A stretch of 13,578 nucleotides of DNA from JANQUM01 sp047630355 (GTDB lineage: Bacteria > Bacteroidota > Bacteroidia > Cytophagales > Spirosomataceae): contig JBLHXN010000092.1 in the NCBI GenBank assembly GCA_047630355.1, forward strand, positions 1 through 13,578, given 5' to 3'. The notes beneath the pieces are model-generated. The model ran no database searches, was not told the origin of the DNA, and was given only the letters and a program-made list of their open reading frames with translations. This document shows positions 7,617 to 13,578 of this stretch, in pieces. Both the position numbers and the translations under genes were made by a program. Every line of letters begins with the position of its first letter. Positions within the stretch are counted from its first letter, which is position 1.

Positions 7617-8696
7617 ATGGGACAAACTACACCACATTACAAACTTGCTAAACTTCCGCCCTCACGGGATAAAATTGAAACTATCGCAATATTAAGGCAA
7701 GCTAATAAGTCTACTGCTGCATTAGCAGAATTAAAGGGTATTGCAAAGACTATCCCGAATCAGGCGATGTTAGTTAACGCAATAGTTTTGCAAGAGGCGA
7801 AGGATAGTTCGGAGATTGAAAATATTATCACAACCCAAGATGAGCTTTACAAAGCCCTAACCATTAATAAAACTCAAGTAACGGCAGATGTAAAAGAAGT
7901 TGTCAATTACAGAACGGCAATTTTTCAAGGTTACAACCTTGTAAAAAAGCAGGGATTTTTGAGGGTCAATGATATAATTGCGATCCAACAAGAATTAATT
8001 GGTAACACCGCAGGACTCAGAAGTACACCCGGAACAGTATTAAAAAATGACAAAACCGGAGAGGTTGTATATACGCCACCGCAAGACAAAGCCGAGATAA
8101 TTGACTTGCTAACTAATTTCATCAATCATTTTAACCAATCCGACGATTTGTCCCCGCTAATAAATTTGGCAATTCTTCATTACCAGTTCGAGAGTATTCA
8201 CCCATTTTACGATGGAAACGGTCGAGCCGGACGGATATTGAACATTTTATACTTAATTCTTAATAACTTGATAGATATTCCTATTTTGTATTTGAGTTCT
8301 TACATCATTGATAATAAGCCTGATTATTACAGACTTTTAAATCAGTTAAACAAAACAGGTGAATGGGAAGAATGGATAATATTTATGCTGAAGGCAGTTG
8401 AGCATACATCTAAAGACACGATAAGAAAGATCACTAAAATCAAAGATCAACTCGACTCTACAATTATCAAAGTGCAAAACGAAGCACCTAAAATTTATCG
8501 TAAAGAACTTGTAGAACTTTTGTTTGAGCAACCGTATTCCAAGATTGAATTCGTGATTGAGAAACTCGGAGTTGAAAGGAAAGCCGCTTCACGGTATTTA
8601 AAGGAATTAGAGAATATTGGTGTTCTCGAATCACAAAAAATTGGGCGTGAAACTTTATATATTAACAAAACACTAATTGAGATTCTAAAGCAATAG
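7617..8696 (+). CDS. Class II Fic family protein with C-terminal winged helix
   Basis: Fic proteins usually transfer AMP from ATP to Ser, Thr or Tyr of target proteins; some use other nucleotide substrates. This 359-aa protein starts MGQTTPHYKLAKLPP, the Fic_N-type N-terminus. An inhibitory helix motif S/TxxxE(G/N) is seen as S64-SEI-E68-N69, placing it in class II (N-terminal inhibitory helix in the same chain). The catalytic motif HPFYDGNGRAGR (195-206) is complete, including the catalytic His and the Gly-Asn-Gly-Arg anion nest. The C-terminal ~80 residues, with FVIEKLGVERKAASRYLKEL and a following ENIGVLESQKIGRETLYI, form a typical winged helix. It may be a stand-alone regulator or a self-restrained toxin-like enzyme; no partner antitoxin gene is adjacent. 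The frame is intact, unlike the two genes before it. A perfect palindrome overlaps its promoter, and rarA-tail copies flank it. Confidence 0.9.
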   Translation: MGQTTPHYKLAKLPPSRDKIETIAILRQANKSTAALAELKGIAKTIPNQAMLVNAIVLQEAKDSSEIENIITTQDELYKALTINKTQVTADVKEVVNYRTAIFQGYNLVKKQGFLRVNDIIAIQQELIGNTAGLRSTPGTVLKNDKTGEVVYTPPQDKAEIIDLLTNFINHFNQSDDLSPLINLAILHYQFESIHPFYDGNGRAGRILNILYLILNNLIDIPILYLSSYIIDNKPDYYRLLNQLNKTGEWEEWIIFMLKAVEHTSKDTIRKITKIKDQLDSTIIKVQNEAPKIYRKELVELLFEQPYSKIEFVIEKLGVERKAASRYLKELENIGVLESQKIGRETLYINKTLIEILKQ

Positions 8697-8738
8697 TTGC
8701 ATAGAAGTCCGGTTATTTAGAAACGTTACTGTCAAACC

Positions 8739-8800
8739 TCAATACCCATACCATTCCTCCCACCATTTTTGCAGGTTTCGGCGAATTTCGTTTATCGCGG
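8739..8800 (-). repeat. Duplicate of the rarA 3' end (insertion-site-like direct repeat)
   Basis: This segment repeats the last 17 codons and stop of rarA (9521-9581), reading NEIRRNLQKWWEEWYGY on the minus strand. The first 52 bases align without gaps and differ at four positions, all third-base transitions that leave the protein unchanged. Similarity fades at about 8790-8800, where one base is inserted. Upstream on the minus strand the frame stays open as an unrelated 50-residue chimera starting near 8942, so the rest of rarA is absent. This is what is left when DNA enters at the 3' end of a conserved gene and restores that end from its own copy. Confidence 0.85.
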
Positions 8801-8989
8801 TGGTGTGGTCTTTTGACCCGACATGACTTGTGTCGCATAATGGCAAAAGGAAAAAACAATGATATTCAGTATCAAAAAATCCTGCAACACAGAATAGGTT
8901 TATACCATTACCATAGTCACACTCCTTGCTGAGGATAATCACATTTTAAATCACGACTATTGTTTAGCTTTACAGAAAACAATAACATC
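8801..8989. other. Intergenic stretch without a recognised gene
   Basis: Only short ORFs are present. The longest, on the minus strand, is 67 codons (8739-8942) and ends in the copied rarA tail; its first 50 residues (MIILSKECDYGNGINLF...) match nothing I recognise. The plus strand presumably holds the promoter of the small gene starting at 8990, but no clear -7 element was found. Confidence 0.4.
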
Positions 8990-9394
8990 ATGAAACCTTC
9001 AAACGAAACCATGCTGAGATTTTATCAGCAATTAGGTCGTGTATTCTACGGAATTGCCGATGCTGACGGAACAGTAAGATTCGATGAAATAGCAAAACTC
9101 GACGTAATTGTAAAGGAATATTGGCTACCCTTAGAGTCAACTTTTGACGAATTTGAAACAGACTCTGCCTATCAAATCGAAATTGTATTTAGCTGGCTTC
9201 ATGAGAATGATTGGCACGAAGGCGATACGCTCAAAAAGTTCGGTGAATACATGACCGAGCACCCCAAACTTTTTACTGAGAAAAACCGGCAATTAATTTA
9301 TGACACCGCTGAGAAAATAGCTGAGTCTTTCTACGGATTTAATAAAAAGGAGACGACTTTTTTGCACGAACTAAGTACAATATTAGCATACTAG
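8990..9394 (+). CDS. Small acidic protein, possibly TerB-like
   Basis: The 134-aa product starts MKPSNETMLRFYQQLGRVFY. A TTG 30 nt upstream also opens the frame, but its extra residues look like leader sequence. The chain is acidic and helical, with no signal peptide or membrane segment. YGIADADGTVRFDEIAKLDVI and the later KIAESFYGFNKKETTFLHEL, two helix-acidic-loop-helix halves, resemble the DG..D..E pattern of TerB/DjlA-type domains. That resemblance is by eye and the family assignment is weak. The gene lies between the two rarA 3' ends, as would cargo brought in by insertion there. No partner gene is seen and the function is unknown. Confidence 0.65.
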   Translation: MKPSNETMLRFYQQLGRVFYGIADADGTVRFDEIAKLDVIVKEYWLPLESTFDEFETDSAYQIEIVFSWLHENDWHEGDTLKKFGEYMTEHPKLFTEKNRQLIYDTAEKIAESFYGFNKKETTFLHELSTILAY

Positions 9395-9471
9395 GATACA
9401 TTTAAATTCTGTTTCCTCAATAAGTAAAAACTCACTGTTACACTTATGAAAAATAAGTAGAAACGGAACTG

Positions 9472-9493
9472 CCTTCGAGAGCCTCAGGCTGAC
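9472..9493. repeat. Single arm of the CCTTCGA...CAGGCTGAC repeat family
   Basis: This 22-nt segment (CCTTCGAGAGCCTCAGGCTG plus AC) matches the arms of the palindrome in the apbE 5' region (11829-11882). Only one arm is present, just beyond the rarA stop codon, so the element is solitary or half-deleted. AGCC-TCA-GGCT within it can form only a weak hairpin. Confidence 0.55.
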
Positions 9494-9520
9494 AACAGAA
9501 CTTAAAGATTTAGAGGTTTC

Positions 9521-10789
9521 TCAATACCCGTACCATTCCTCCCACCATTTTTGCAGGTTCCGGCGGATTTCATTTTCGCGGGCGTTGTTGCCGGGTTCGT
9601 AGATTTTTTCACCTTTGAGTTCGTTGGGAAGGAAGTTTTGTTTGGCAAAGTTACCTTCGTAGTTGTGTGAATACTGATAATTTTTACCGTAGCCAATTTC
9701 TTTCATCAACTTCGTCGGGGCGTTGCGAAGCGGCAACGGAACGGACAAATGACTCGTTTTTTCGGCAATGGCAATCGCCTTGTCAATTGCCAAATAAGAA
9801 GCGTTTGACTTGGGCGAAGTAGCGAGGTAAATAGCGGTTTGTGAGAGAATTATCCGTGATTCGGGATAACCAATTTTCTTCACGGCATCCATGCAATTAT
9901 TTGCCATAATAACCGCCGTCGGATTAGCATTTCCGATATCTTCGGAAGCTAAAATTAACATCCTACGGGCAATGAAACTTGGGTCTTCTCCCGCCACAAT
10001 CATGCGAGCCATCCAGTACAACGCAGCGTTGGGATCAGAACCCCGAATGGATTTGATGAACGCCGAGATAATATCGTAATGTTGCTCACCCGATTTATCG
10101 TAACGGGCAATATTTTTTTGAATGACTTCGTCCACCAGTTCATCCGAAATGATAACCTGCTCTTCGGTGGTTTGAGAATTTACTACAATTTCGAGCAGGT
10201 TCAATAATTTACGCCCGTCGCCACCGGATAAGCGGAACAATGAATCGGTGCTTTGAATATCAAATTTCCGCTTAGCAAAAGTTATGTCTTCGGTTATCGC
10301 ACGGTTCAATAGAGCAGCCAGTTCTTTCGTCCCGAAACCTTCCAAAATATAAACCTGACAACGGGAAAGCAGAGCGGCGTTTATTTCAAACGAGGGGTTT
10401 TCGGTCGTTGCTCCGATGAGCGTGACGTTTCCTTTTTCCACGCCACCAAGCAACGCATCTTGCTGCGATTTGTTGAAGCGGTGAATTTCGTCAATAAATA
10501 AAATGGGTGGAAATAATCCCGACGGACGGTTCAGGATTTCCCGCAAATCTTTTACGCCCGCATTGATAGCACTCAGACTGTGAAACGGGCGTTTAGTAAC
10601 TTCGGAAAGCATTAACGCCAAGGTAGTTTTACCCACTCCCGGCGGTCCCCACAAAATCATGGACGGCACTAAGTTACTCTCAATTGCCCGACGAAGTGGT
10701 TTTCCTTTTCCTAAAATATGTTCTTGCCCGATGTAATTATCAAAGTTACGGGGACGGAGGCGTTCGGCGAGTGGTGTAGCTGCATTCAT
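9521..10789 (-). CDS. rarA: Replication-associated recombination protein A (AAA+ ATPase)
   Basis: RarA (MgsA, homologue of eukaryotic WRNIP1 and E. coli RarA) is a cytosolic clamp-loader-like ATPase acting at stalled replication forks. The 422-aa protein begins MNAATPLAERLRPRNFDNYI, the typical family start. Walker A GPPGVGKT is at 48-55, Walker B ILFIDE at 96-101 followed by HRFNKSQQDALL, sensor 1 LIGATTENPSFE at about 124-135, and the arginine finger in LSRCQVY at about 143. The C-terminal tetramerisation region includes DPNAALYWMARM and LRNAPTKLMKEIGYG. Length is normal and no defect is seen. The start codon is 9 nt after the apbE stop, so the two are probably transcribed together. Its last 17 codons are duplicated at 8739. 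Confidence 0.95.
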   Translation of the reverse strand: MNAATPLAERLRPRNFDNYIGQEHILGKGKPLRRAIESNLVPSMILWGPPGVGKTTLALMLSEVTKRPFHSLSAINAGVKDLREILNRPSGLFPPILFIDEIHRFNKSQQDALLGGVEKGNVTLIGATTENPSFEINAALLSRCQVYILEGFGTKELAALLNRAITEDITFAKRKFDIQSTDSLFRLSGGDGRKLLNLLEIVVNSQTTEEQVIISDELVDEVIQKNIARYDKSGEQHYDIISAFIKSIRGSDPNAALYWMARMIVAGEDPSFIARRMLILASEDIGNANPTAVIMANNCMDAVKKIGYPESRIILSQTAIYLATSPKSNASYLAIDKAIAIAEKTSHLSVPLPLRNAPTKLMKEIGYGKNYQYSHNYEGNFAKQNFLPNELKGEKIYEPGNNARENEIRRNLQKWWEEWYGY

Positions 10790-10798
10790 GCCGCAAAG

Positions 10799-11932
10799 TT
10801 ACGGATTCAAAACTTCAAACCCAGCCGATTTCCTTACGTCAAATTCACCATTTTCATTCGTAAAAATTAGATAGACTTCAAAACCTACCTTTTGAGCGAG
10901 TTCGAGCGATTTTTCAATTCCCAAAACCATACACGCCGTAGCGTAACCATCAGCGTCAGTGCAATTATCGGCTAACACGGAAGCACTTAATAAATTATGC
11001 GTTACCGGATAACCCGTTTTTGGGTCAATGGTATGGCTGTACTTTTTACCGTCTCGCTGGATAAATTTTCGGTAGCTTCCCGACGTGGCAAGTGATTTAT
11101 TTTTGAGTGAAATGACCGCTTGTAATTTCCGTTCGCCGCTTTCCACGGGTTTATCAATTCCGATATTCCACGATTCATTTCGACTATTAATACCATTTGC
11201 CCGGACTTCCCCGCCGATTTCAATCATATAATTCACGATTTCTTTCGACTCCAAAAATTCAGCAACCGCATCGACCGAATAGCCTTGAGCAATGGCGTTA
11301 AAATCAATACTTACGTTTTTTTTTCGACGAACCAGTTGTTCATTCTCAATACTAATTTGCTGATAGTCAACTAACTGATTCAGACTATCAATCTGCATGT
11401 TAGTTGGTGGCGGCAAGTCTTTTTTAAAGCTAAAACCCCACGCTTTTACAAGCGGGGCAACGGTAATGTCAAACGCTCCGTCGGTTACTGTTGATATTTT
11501 TTGTGAAGCGTTAAATACCCGAATAAAGGGTTCGTCAAGTTTTACATTTACTTCTCCCTCATTCACTTTTGAGATAATTGAGTTGTCCACCCAAAGCGAC
11601 ATGCTTTGATCAATGTCTTTAAAGAGAGTTTGAATATCAGCGGTAAAATCCCGACTCAAGGAATCCTGGTACACAATTCTAAAAGTTGTTCCCTGTGCGT
11701 TTCCCTGAAGTGTTATGAATTCGGCAGGAGATTTAGTGCAGGAGATTGCGACAGAGAATAATAATAAAATGCTAAATAAATATGAAACTCGTTTGAGTGA
11801 CTTTGTGTAAGAACCGTTTACGGAATTCCCTTCGATAAACTCAGGGTGACGTTTACGAGTGTCAGCCTGAGCTTGTCGAAGGCATCTTAGAACAGGATGA
11901 TTGATAAATGAATTGATGTTTTTGAGTTTCAC
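10799..11932 (-). CDS. apbE: FAD:protein FMN transferase, lipoprotein (ApbE)
   Basis: ApbE uses FAD to attach FMN covalently to a Thr of target proteins, including the NqrB and NqrC subunits of Na+-NQR, in the periplasm. Motifs: ITVAPLVKAWGF, VSIDFNAIAQGYSVDAVAEFL, YMIEIGGEVRANG, SLATSGSYRKF, HTIDPKTGYPVTHN and the metal-binding DADGYATACMVLG. A lipoprotein signal (YLFSILLLFSVAISC) places the modified Cys at residue 65 of the frame. The only usual start codon in frame is GTG at 11930-11932, far upstream. The residues between it and the signal (CLRQAQADTRKRHPEFIEG) are the translation of a palindromic repeat. So either a 46-residue leader precedes the signal core, or translation begins at an unusual codon near 11815. 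The gene lies downstream of nqrF, as often seen, but a terminator separates them. Confidence 0.92.
   Translation of the reverse strand: MKLKNINSFINHPVLRCLRQAQADTRKRHPEFIEGNSVNGSYTKSLKRVSYLFSILLLFSVAISCTKSPAEFITLQGNAQGTTFRIVYQDSLSRDFTADIQTLFKDIDQSMSLWVDNSIISKVNEGEVNVKLDEPFIRVFNASQKISTVTDGAFDITVAPLVKAWGFSFKKDLPPPTNMQIDSLNQLVDYQQISIENEQLVRRKKNVSIDFNAIAQGYSVDAVAEFLESKEIVNYMIEIGGEVRANGINSRNESWNIGIDKPVESGERKLQAVISLKNKSLATSGSYRKFIQRDGKKYSHTIDPKTGYPVTHNLLSASVLADNCTDADGYATACMVLGIEKSLELAQKVGFEVYLIFTNENGEFDVRKSAGFEVLNP
11829..11882. repeat. Palindromic repeat inside the apbE 5' coding region
   Basis: Arms 11829-11850 and 11861-11882 match at 19 of 22 positions (CCTTCGAnAAnCTCAGGnTG plus AC) around a 10-nt loop. 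A third arm of the same family is at 9472-9493. The element keeps the apbE frame open and is read as LRQAQADTRKRHPEFIEG. It is a dispersed repeat of the REP-like type. Confidence 0.85.
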
Positions 11933-11962
11933 GAATTGAACGAGTTTTGTTGTTAAAATAAA

Positions 11963-11993
11963 AACTCCTCACTACACAGAGCAGTGAGGAGTT
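11963..11993 (-). terminator. Intrinsic terminator downstream of nqrF
   Basis: A perfect 11-bp stem (11963-11973 with 11983-11993, AACTCCTCACT) encloses a 9-nt loop. On the minus strand it is followed by TTTTTATTTT, a U-tract. It lies 129 nt beyond the nqrF stop and 31 nt before the apbE GTG, so most nqr transcripts should end before apbE. Confidence 0.82.
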
Positions 11994-12020
11994 CCAAAAT
12001 ATTTGTTATTCTAAATGACT

Positions 12021-12059
12021 GTTCTCGACCGCCCGGCGGCCCAGTCCGCTCGAACTGAC
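12021..12059. repeat. Half copy of the 3779-3840 palindrome with a 15-nt insert
   Basis: GTTCTCGAC (12021-12029) and TCCGCTCGAACTGAC (12045-12059) together equal one 24-nt arm of the palindrome at 3816-3840. A G+C-rich 15-mer, CGCCCGGCGGCCCAG (12030-12044), separates them. The opposite arm is absent. It lies between nqrF and its terminator. Confidence 0.7.
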
Positions 12060-12121
12060 TCAGCAAATCTAAGCTTTCTTAAATTGAGGTATTTAGAGTC
12101 TTACAATCAATTTTGAAGCGT

Positions 12122-13420
12122 TTATCCTCCGAAGTCGTCAAAGGCTACTTGCTCATCAGGGATTCCCCAGTCTTCCGCCATTTTAAGTACGGATTGATTC
12201 ATCATTGGCGGGCCACAGAAATACACTTCAAGTTCTTCCGGCTCGGCGTGTTTTTCCAAGAATTCATGAATTACCACATTGTGCACAAAACCTTTAAAGC
12301 CGTCGTTAGTTGGATCGTCAAGGTTTTTTTTGAGTGTCCAGTTATCTTCCGGCATCGGATTATCCAACGCAACCGCAAGGCGGAAGTTTGGAAAGTGCTT
12401 TTCAATTTCTCTGAATTCGTTGATGTAGAAAAGTTCTTTCTTGGTTCTGCCCCCGTAAAAGAATGTCACTTTTCGTCCAGTTTTTGCCGTTTGGAATAAG
12501 TGGTACAAGTGCGAACGCATGGGAGCCATTCCGGCACCACCACCGATATAGAGCATTTCCCGACTGGAATCTTTAATGAAGAACTCTCCGTAAGGACCAG
12601 AAATATTAACTTTATCGCCCGGCTTTAAGTTAAAAATATACGAAGAAGCAATACCCGGATTTACGTCCATCCAGTCTTTCTTGTCGCGATCAAACGGTGG
12701 CGTAGCAATACGAACCGTAAGTTTTACGATGTTTCCTTCGGCGGGATGATTTGCCATAGAATAGGCTCTAAAAACCTCCTCATCGTTTACCATTTTGAGT
12801 TTCCACAACTTGAAGTTATCCCAGTCTTTCTGAAATTTATCCGGCGAATCGTGGTATTTCGGGTGAGCCGTAATATCCATATCTTTATATTCTACAACGC
12901 ATTCAGGAATATCAATCTGGATATATCCGCCCGCCTCAAAATCAAGCGTTTCGCCCTCGGGCAACTTTACTTCAAACTCTTTGATGAATGTTGCTACGTT
13001 ATAATTTGACGTAACTTCGCATTCCCATTTCTTTACCCCAAATACCTCTTCCGGCACTTGGATTTTCATATCTTCTTTCACTTTTACCTGACAAGCAAGA
13101 CGCTGGTGATCAGCCACTTCCTTTCGGTTAAGATGGTTAGTTTCGGTAGGTAATACTTCTCCACCACCTTCGTAAATTTGACACCTGCACATGGCACAAG
13201 TTCCACCGCCACCGCAAGCAGAAGCGAGTAATAAACCCTGCTCCGACAAAGCAGTAAGCAGCGTTCCACCTGGTTTCACAGTAAGCGTTTTTTCGCCATT
13301 TATGACCAATTGAACGTCTCCTTGAGGCAAAAGTCGCTTTTTGGCTTCTAAGATCAAGAATACAAATAGCAGTACTACGAGTATAAAAACTACGATACCG
13401 CTCGCTAATGTTATTAACAT
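12122..13420 (-). CDS. nqrF: Na+-translocating NADH:quinone reductase subunit F
   Basis: NqrF is the NADH dehydrogenase subunit of the Na+-pumping Na+-NQR complex in the inner membrane; it passes electrons from NADH through FAD and a 2Fe-2S cluster. I start at the ATG at 13418-13420 (MLITLASGIVVF), which leads straight into the single N-terminal membrane helix and gives 432 aa. The longer frame to 13462 begins inside a repeat. The ferredoxin domain has Cys69, Cys75, Cys78 and Cys110 (ACGGGGTCAMC ... LAC), nearly the numbering of the Vibrio cholerae protein. FAD binding: RAYSMAN (from 218). NADH binding: GGGAGMAPMRS (293-303) and CGPP (402-405). It ends FDDFGG, as NqrF proteins do. The gene is intact, 86 nt downstream of nqrE in the same direction. 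Confidence 0.96.
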   Translation of the reverse strand: MLITLASGIVVFILVVLLFVFLILEAKKRLLPQGDVQLVINGEKTLTVKPGGTLLTALSEQGLLLASACGGGGTCAMCRCQIYEGGGEVLPTETNHLNRKEVADHQRLACQVKVKEDMKIQVPEEVFGVKKWECEVTSNYNVATFIKEFEVKLPEGETLDFEAGGYIQIDIPECVVEYKDMDITAHPKYHDSPDKFQKDWDNFKLWKLKMVNDEEVFRAYSMANHPAEGNIVKLTVRIATPPFDRDKKDWMDVNPGIASSYIFNLKPGDKVNISGPYGEFFIKDSSREMLYIGGGAGMAPMRSHLYHLFQTAKTGRKVTFFYGGRTKKELFYINEFREIEKHFPNFRLAVALDNPMPEDNWTLKKNLDDPTNDGFKGFVHNVVIHEFLEKHAEPEELEVYFCGPPMMNQSVLKMAEDWGIPDEQVAFDDFGG

Positions 13421-13437
13421 AATTGTTTTGTTTAAGA

Positions 13438-13495
13438 ACCCCATCCCCGAACCTTTCCGCATCGGCGGTTCGACCCCACAGGGAGAGGGAGTTTT
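13438..13495. repeat. Repeat-like G+C-rich segment between nqrE and nqrF
   Basis: CGAACC (13448-13453) pairs with GGTTCG (13467-13472); an alternative inner pairing is CCGC (13457-13460) with GCGG (13465-13468). The flanks are C- and G-runs (CCCCATCCCC, CCCCACAGGGAGAGGG). The composition differs from the genes on both sides. It supplies a false in-frame ATG for nqrF. It may be a degenerate dispersed repeat or a processing or attenuation hairpin within the operon. Confidence 0.4.
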
Positions 13496-13506
13496 TTATC
13501 GTTGGA

Positions 13507-13578
13507 TTAAAGTTTAATGCCTGAAAAACTTAAAAATGCCATTGCCATTAGTCCCGTGACCATCATTGCAATTCCTAA
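13507..13578 (-). CDS. nqrE: Na+-NQR subunit E, C-terminal end (partial)
   Basis: The last 23 codons and the stop are present: LGIAMMVTGLMAMAFLSFSG then IKL. This is the final membrane helix and the conserved FSGI.L ending of NqrE, an integral membrane subunit of Na+-NQR. The gene continues beyond the window. Position directly before nqrF in the same direction is the standard nqr operon order. Confidence 0.85.
   Translation of the reverse strand, partial: LGIAMMVTGLMAMAFLSFSGIKL

Noticed and set aside
8739..8942. 67-codon minus-strand ORF containing GSKDHTTAI, reminiscent of the DnaA domain IV signature (RDHTT).
   Set aside because: Only about eight residues match; the following residues come from the copied rarA tail, and no helix-turn-helix context is present.
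7617..9394. Fic plus the small downstream gene as a toxin-antitoxin pair.
   Set aside because: The inhibitory motif is already inside the Fic protein, the genes are about 290 nt apart and a rarA-tail copy lies between them; the small protein lacks the inhibitory motif.
13421..13462. Longer nqrF start at 13462 or 13444.
   Set aside because: Both ATGs lie at or beside the repeat-like segment; the ATG at 13420 gives the family-like start and cysteine numbering.
1..13578. CRISPR arrays, tRNA or rRNA genes, integrase or transposase genes.
   Set aside because: No regularly spaced repeats, cloverleaf-like sequences or recombinase motifs were seen on either strand.

Overview
The window looks like chromosomal DNA of a Bacteroidota bacterium. 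The support is a lipoprotein GH2 beta-galactosidase, a LytTR regulator, a Na+-NQR module (nqrE-nqrF-apbE), mostly weak Shine-Dalgarno sequences, and short palindromic intergenic repeats of a kind common in that phylum. No rRNA, tRNA, CRISPR array, integrase or transposase was recognised.

Left flank (1-4165). The window opens inside a LytTR response regulator gene whose frame carries a premature TAG 18 codons before its natural end. A strong bidirectional hairpin terminator separates it from a convergent, intact, secreted beta-galactosidase (lacZ, minus strand). Upstream of lacZ lie a perfect 25-bp palindrome, a second imperfect palindrome, and a 31-codon relic of a DUF4038/GH140-like glycoside hydrolase. 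This suggests an eroded glycan-degradation locus.

Middle (about 4200-9500), an A+T-rich accessory block. All its recognisable genes are on the plus strand: (i) an RloC-like AAA_13 ATPase with Walker A, zinc-hook CPFC, ABC signature, Walker B and a candidate anticodon-nuclease R-E-H triad, broken by a one-base frameshift; (ii) a tiny ORF with a good ribosome binding site; (iii) a class I SAM methyltransferase split at a run of eight A that reads A_AAA_AAG_TAA; (iv) an intact class II Fic protein with a C-terminal winged helix and a perfect palindromic operator candidate over its promoter; (v) a small acidic, possibly TerB-like protein. The 3' end of the neighbouring housekeeping gene rarA is duplicated at 8739-8800. 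The four substitutions in its ungapped coding part are all synonymous. A degenerate third copy may lie at about 7520-7557. The cargo genes are therefore separated by rarA-tail copies, as expected if the 3' end of rarA is a recurrent insertion site.

Right flank (9521-13578, minus strand). This holds housekeeping genes: nqrE (3' end only), nqrF, apbE and rarA. NqrF and NqrE are subunits of the Na+-pumping NADH:quinone reductase, and ApbE attaches FMN to subunits of that complex. A terminator separates nqrF from apbE, while apbE and rarA are 9 nt apart and probably co-transcribed. A palindromic repeat lies inside the 5' coding region of apbE, so its only visible start codon would cause the repeat to be translated ahead of the lipoprotein signal. 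Another repeat sits between nqrE and nqrF and creates a false upstream start for nqrF.

All calls come from reading the sequence. No database search was run.
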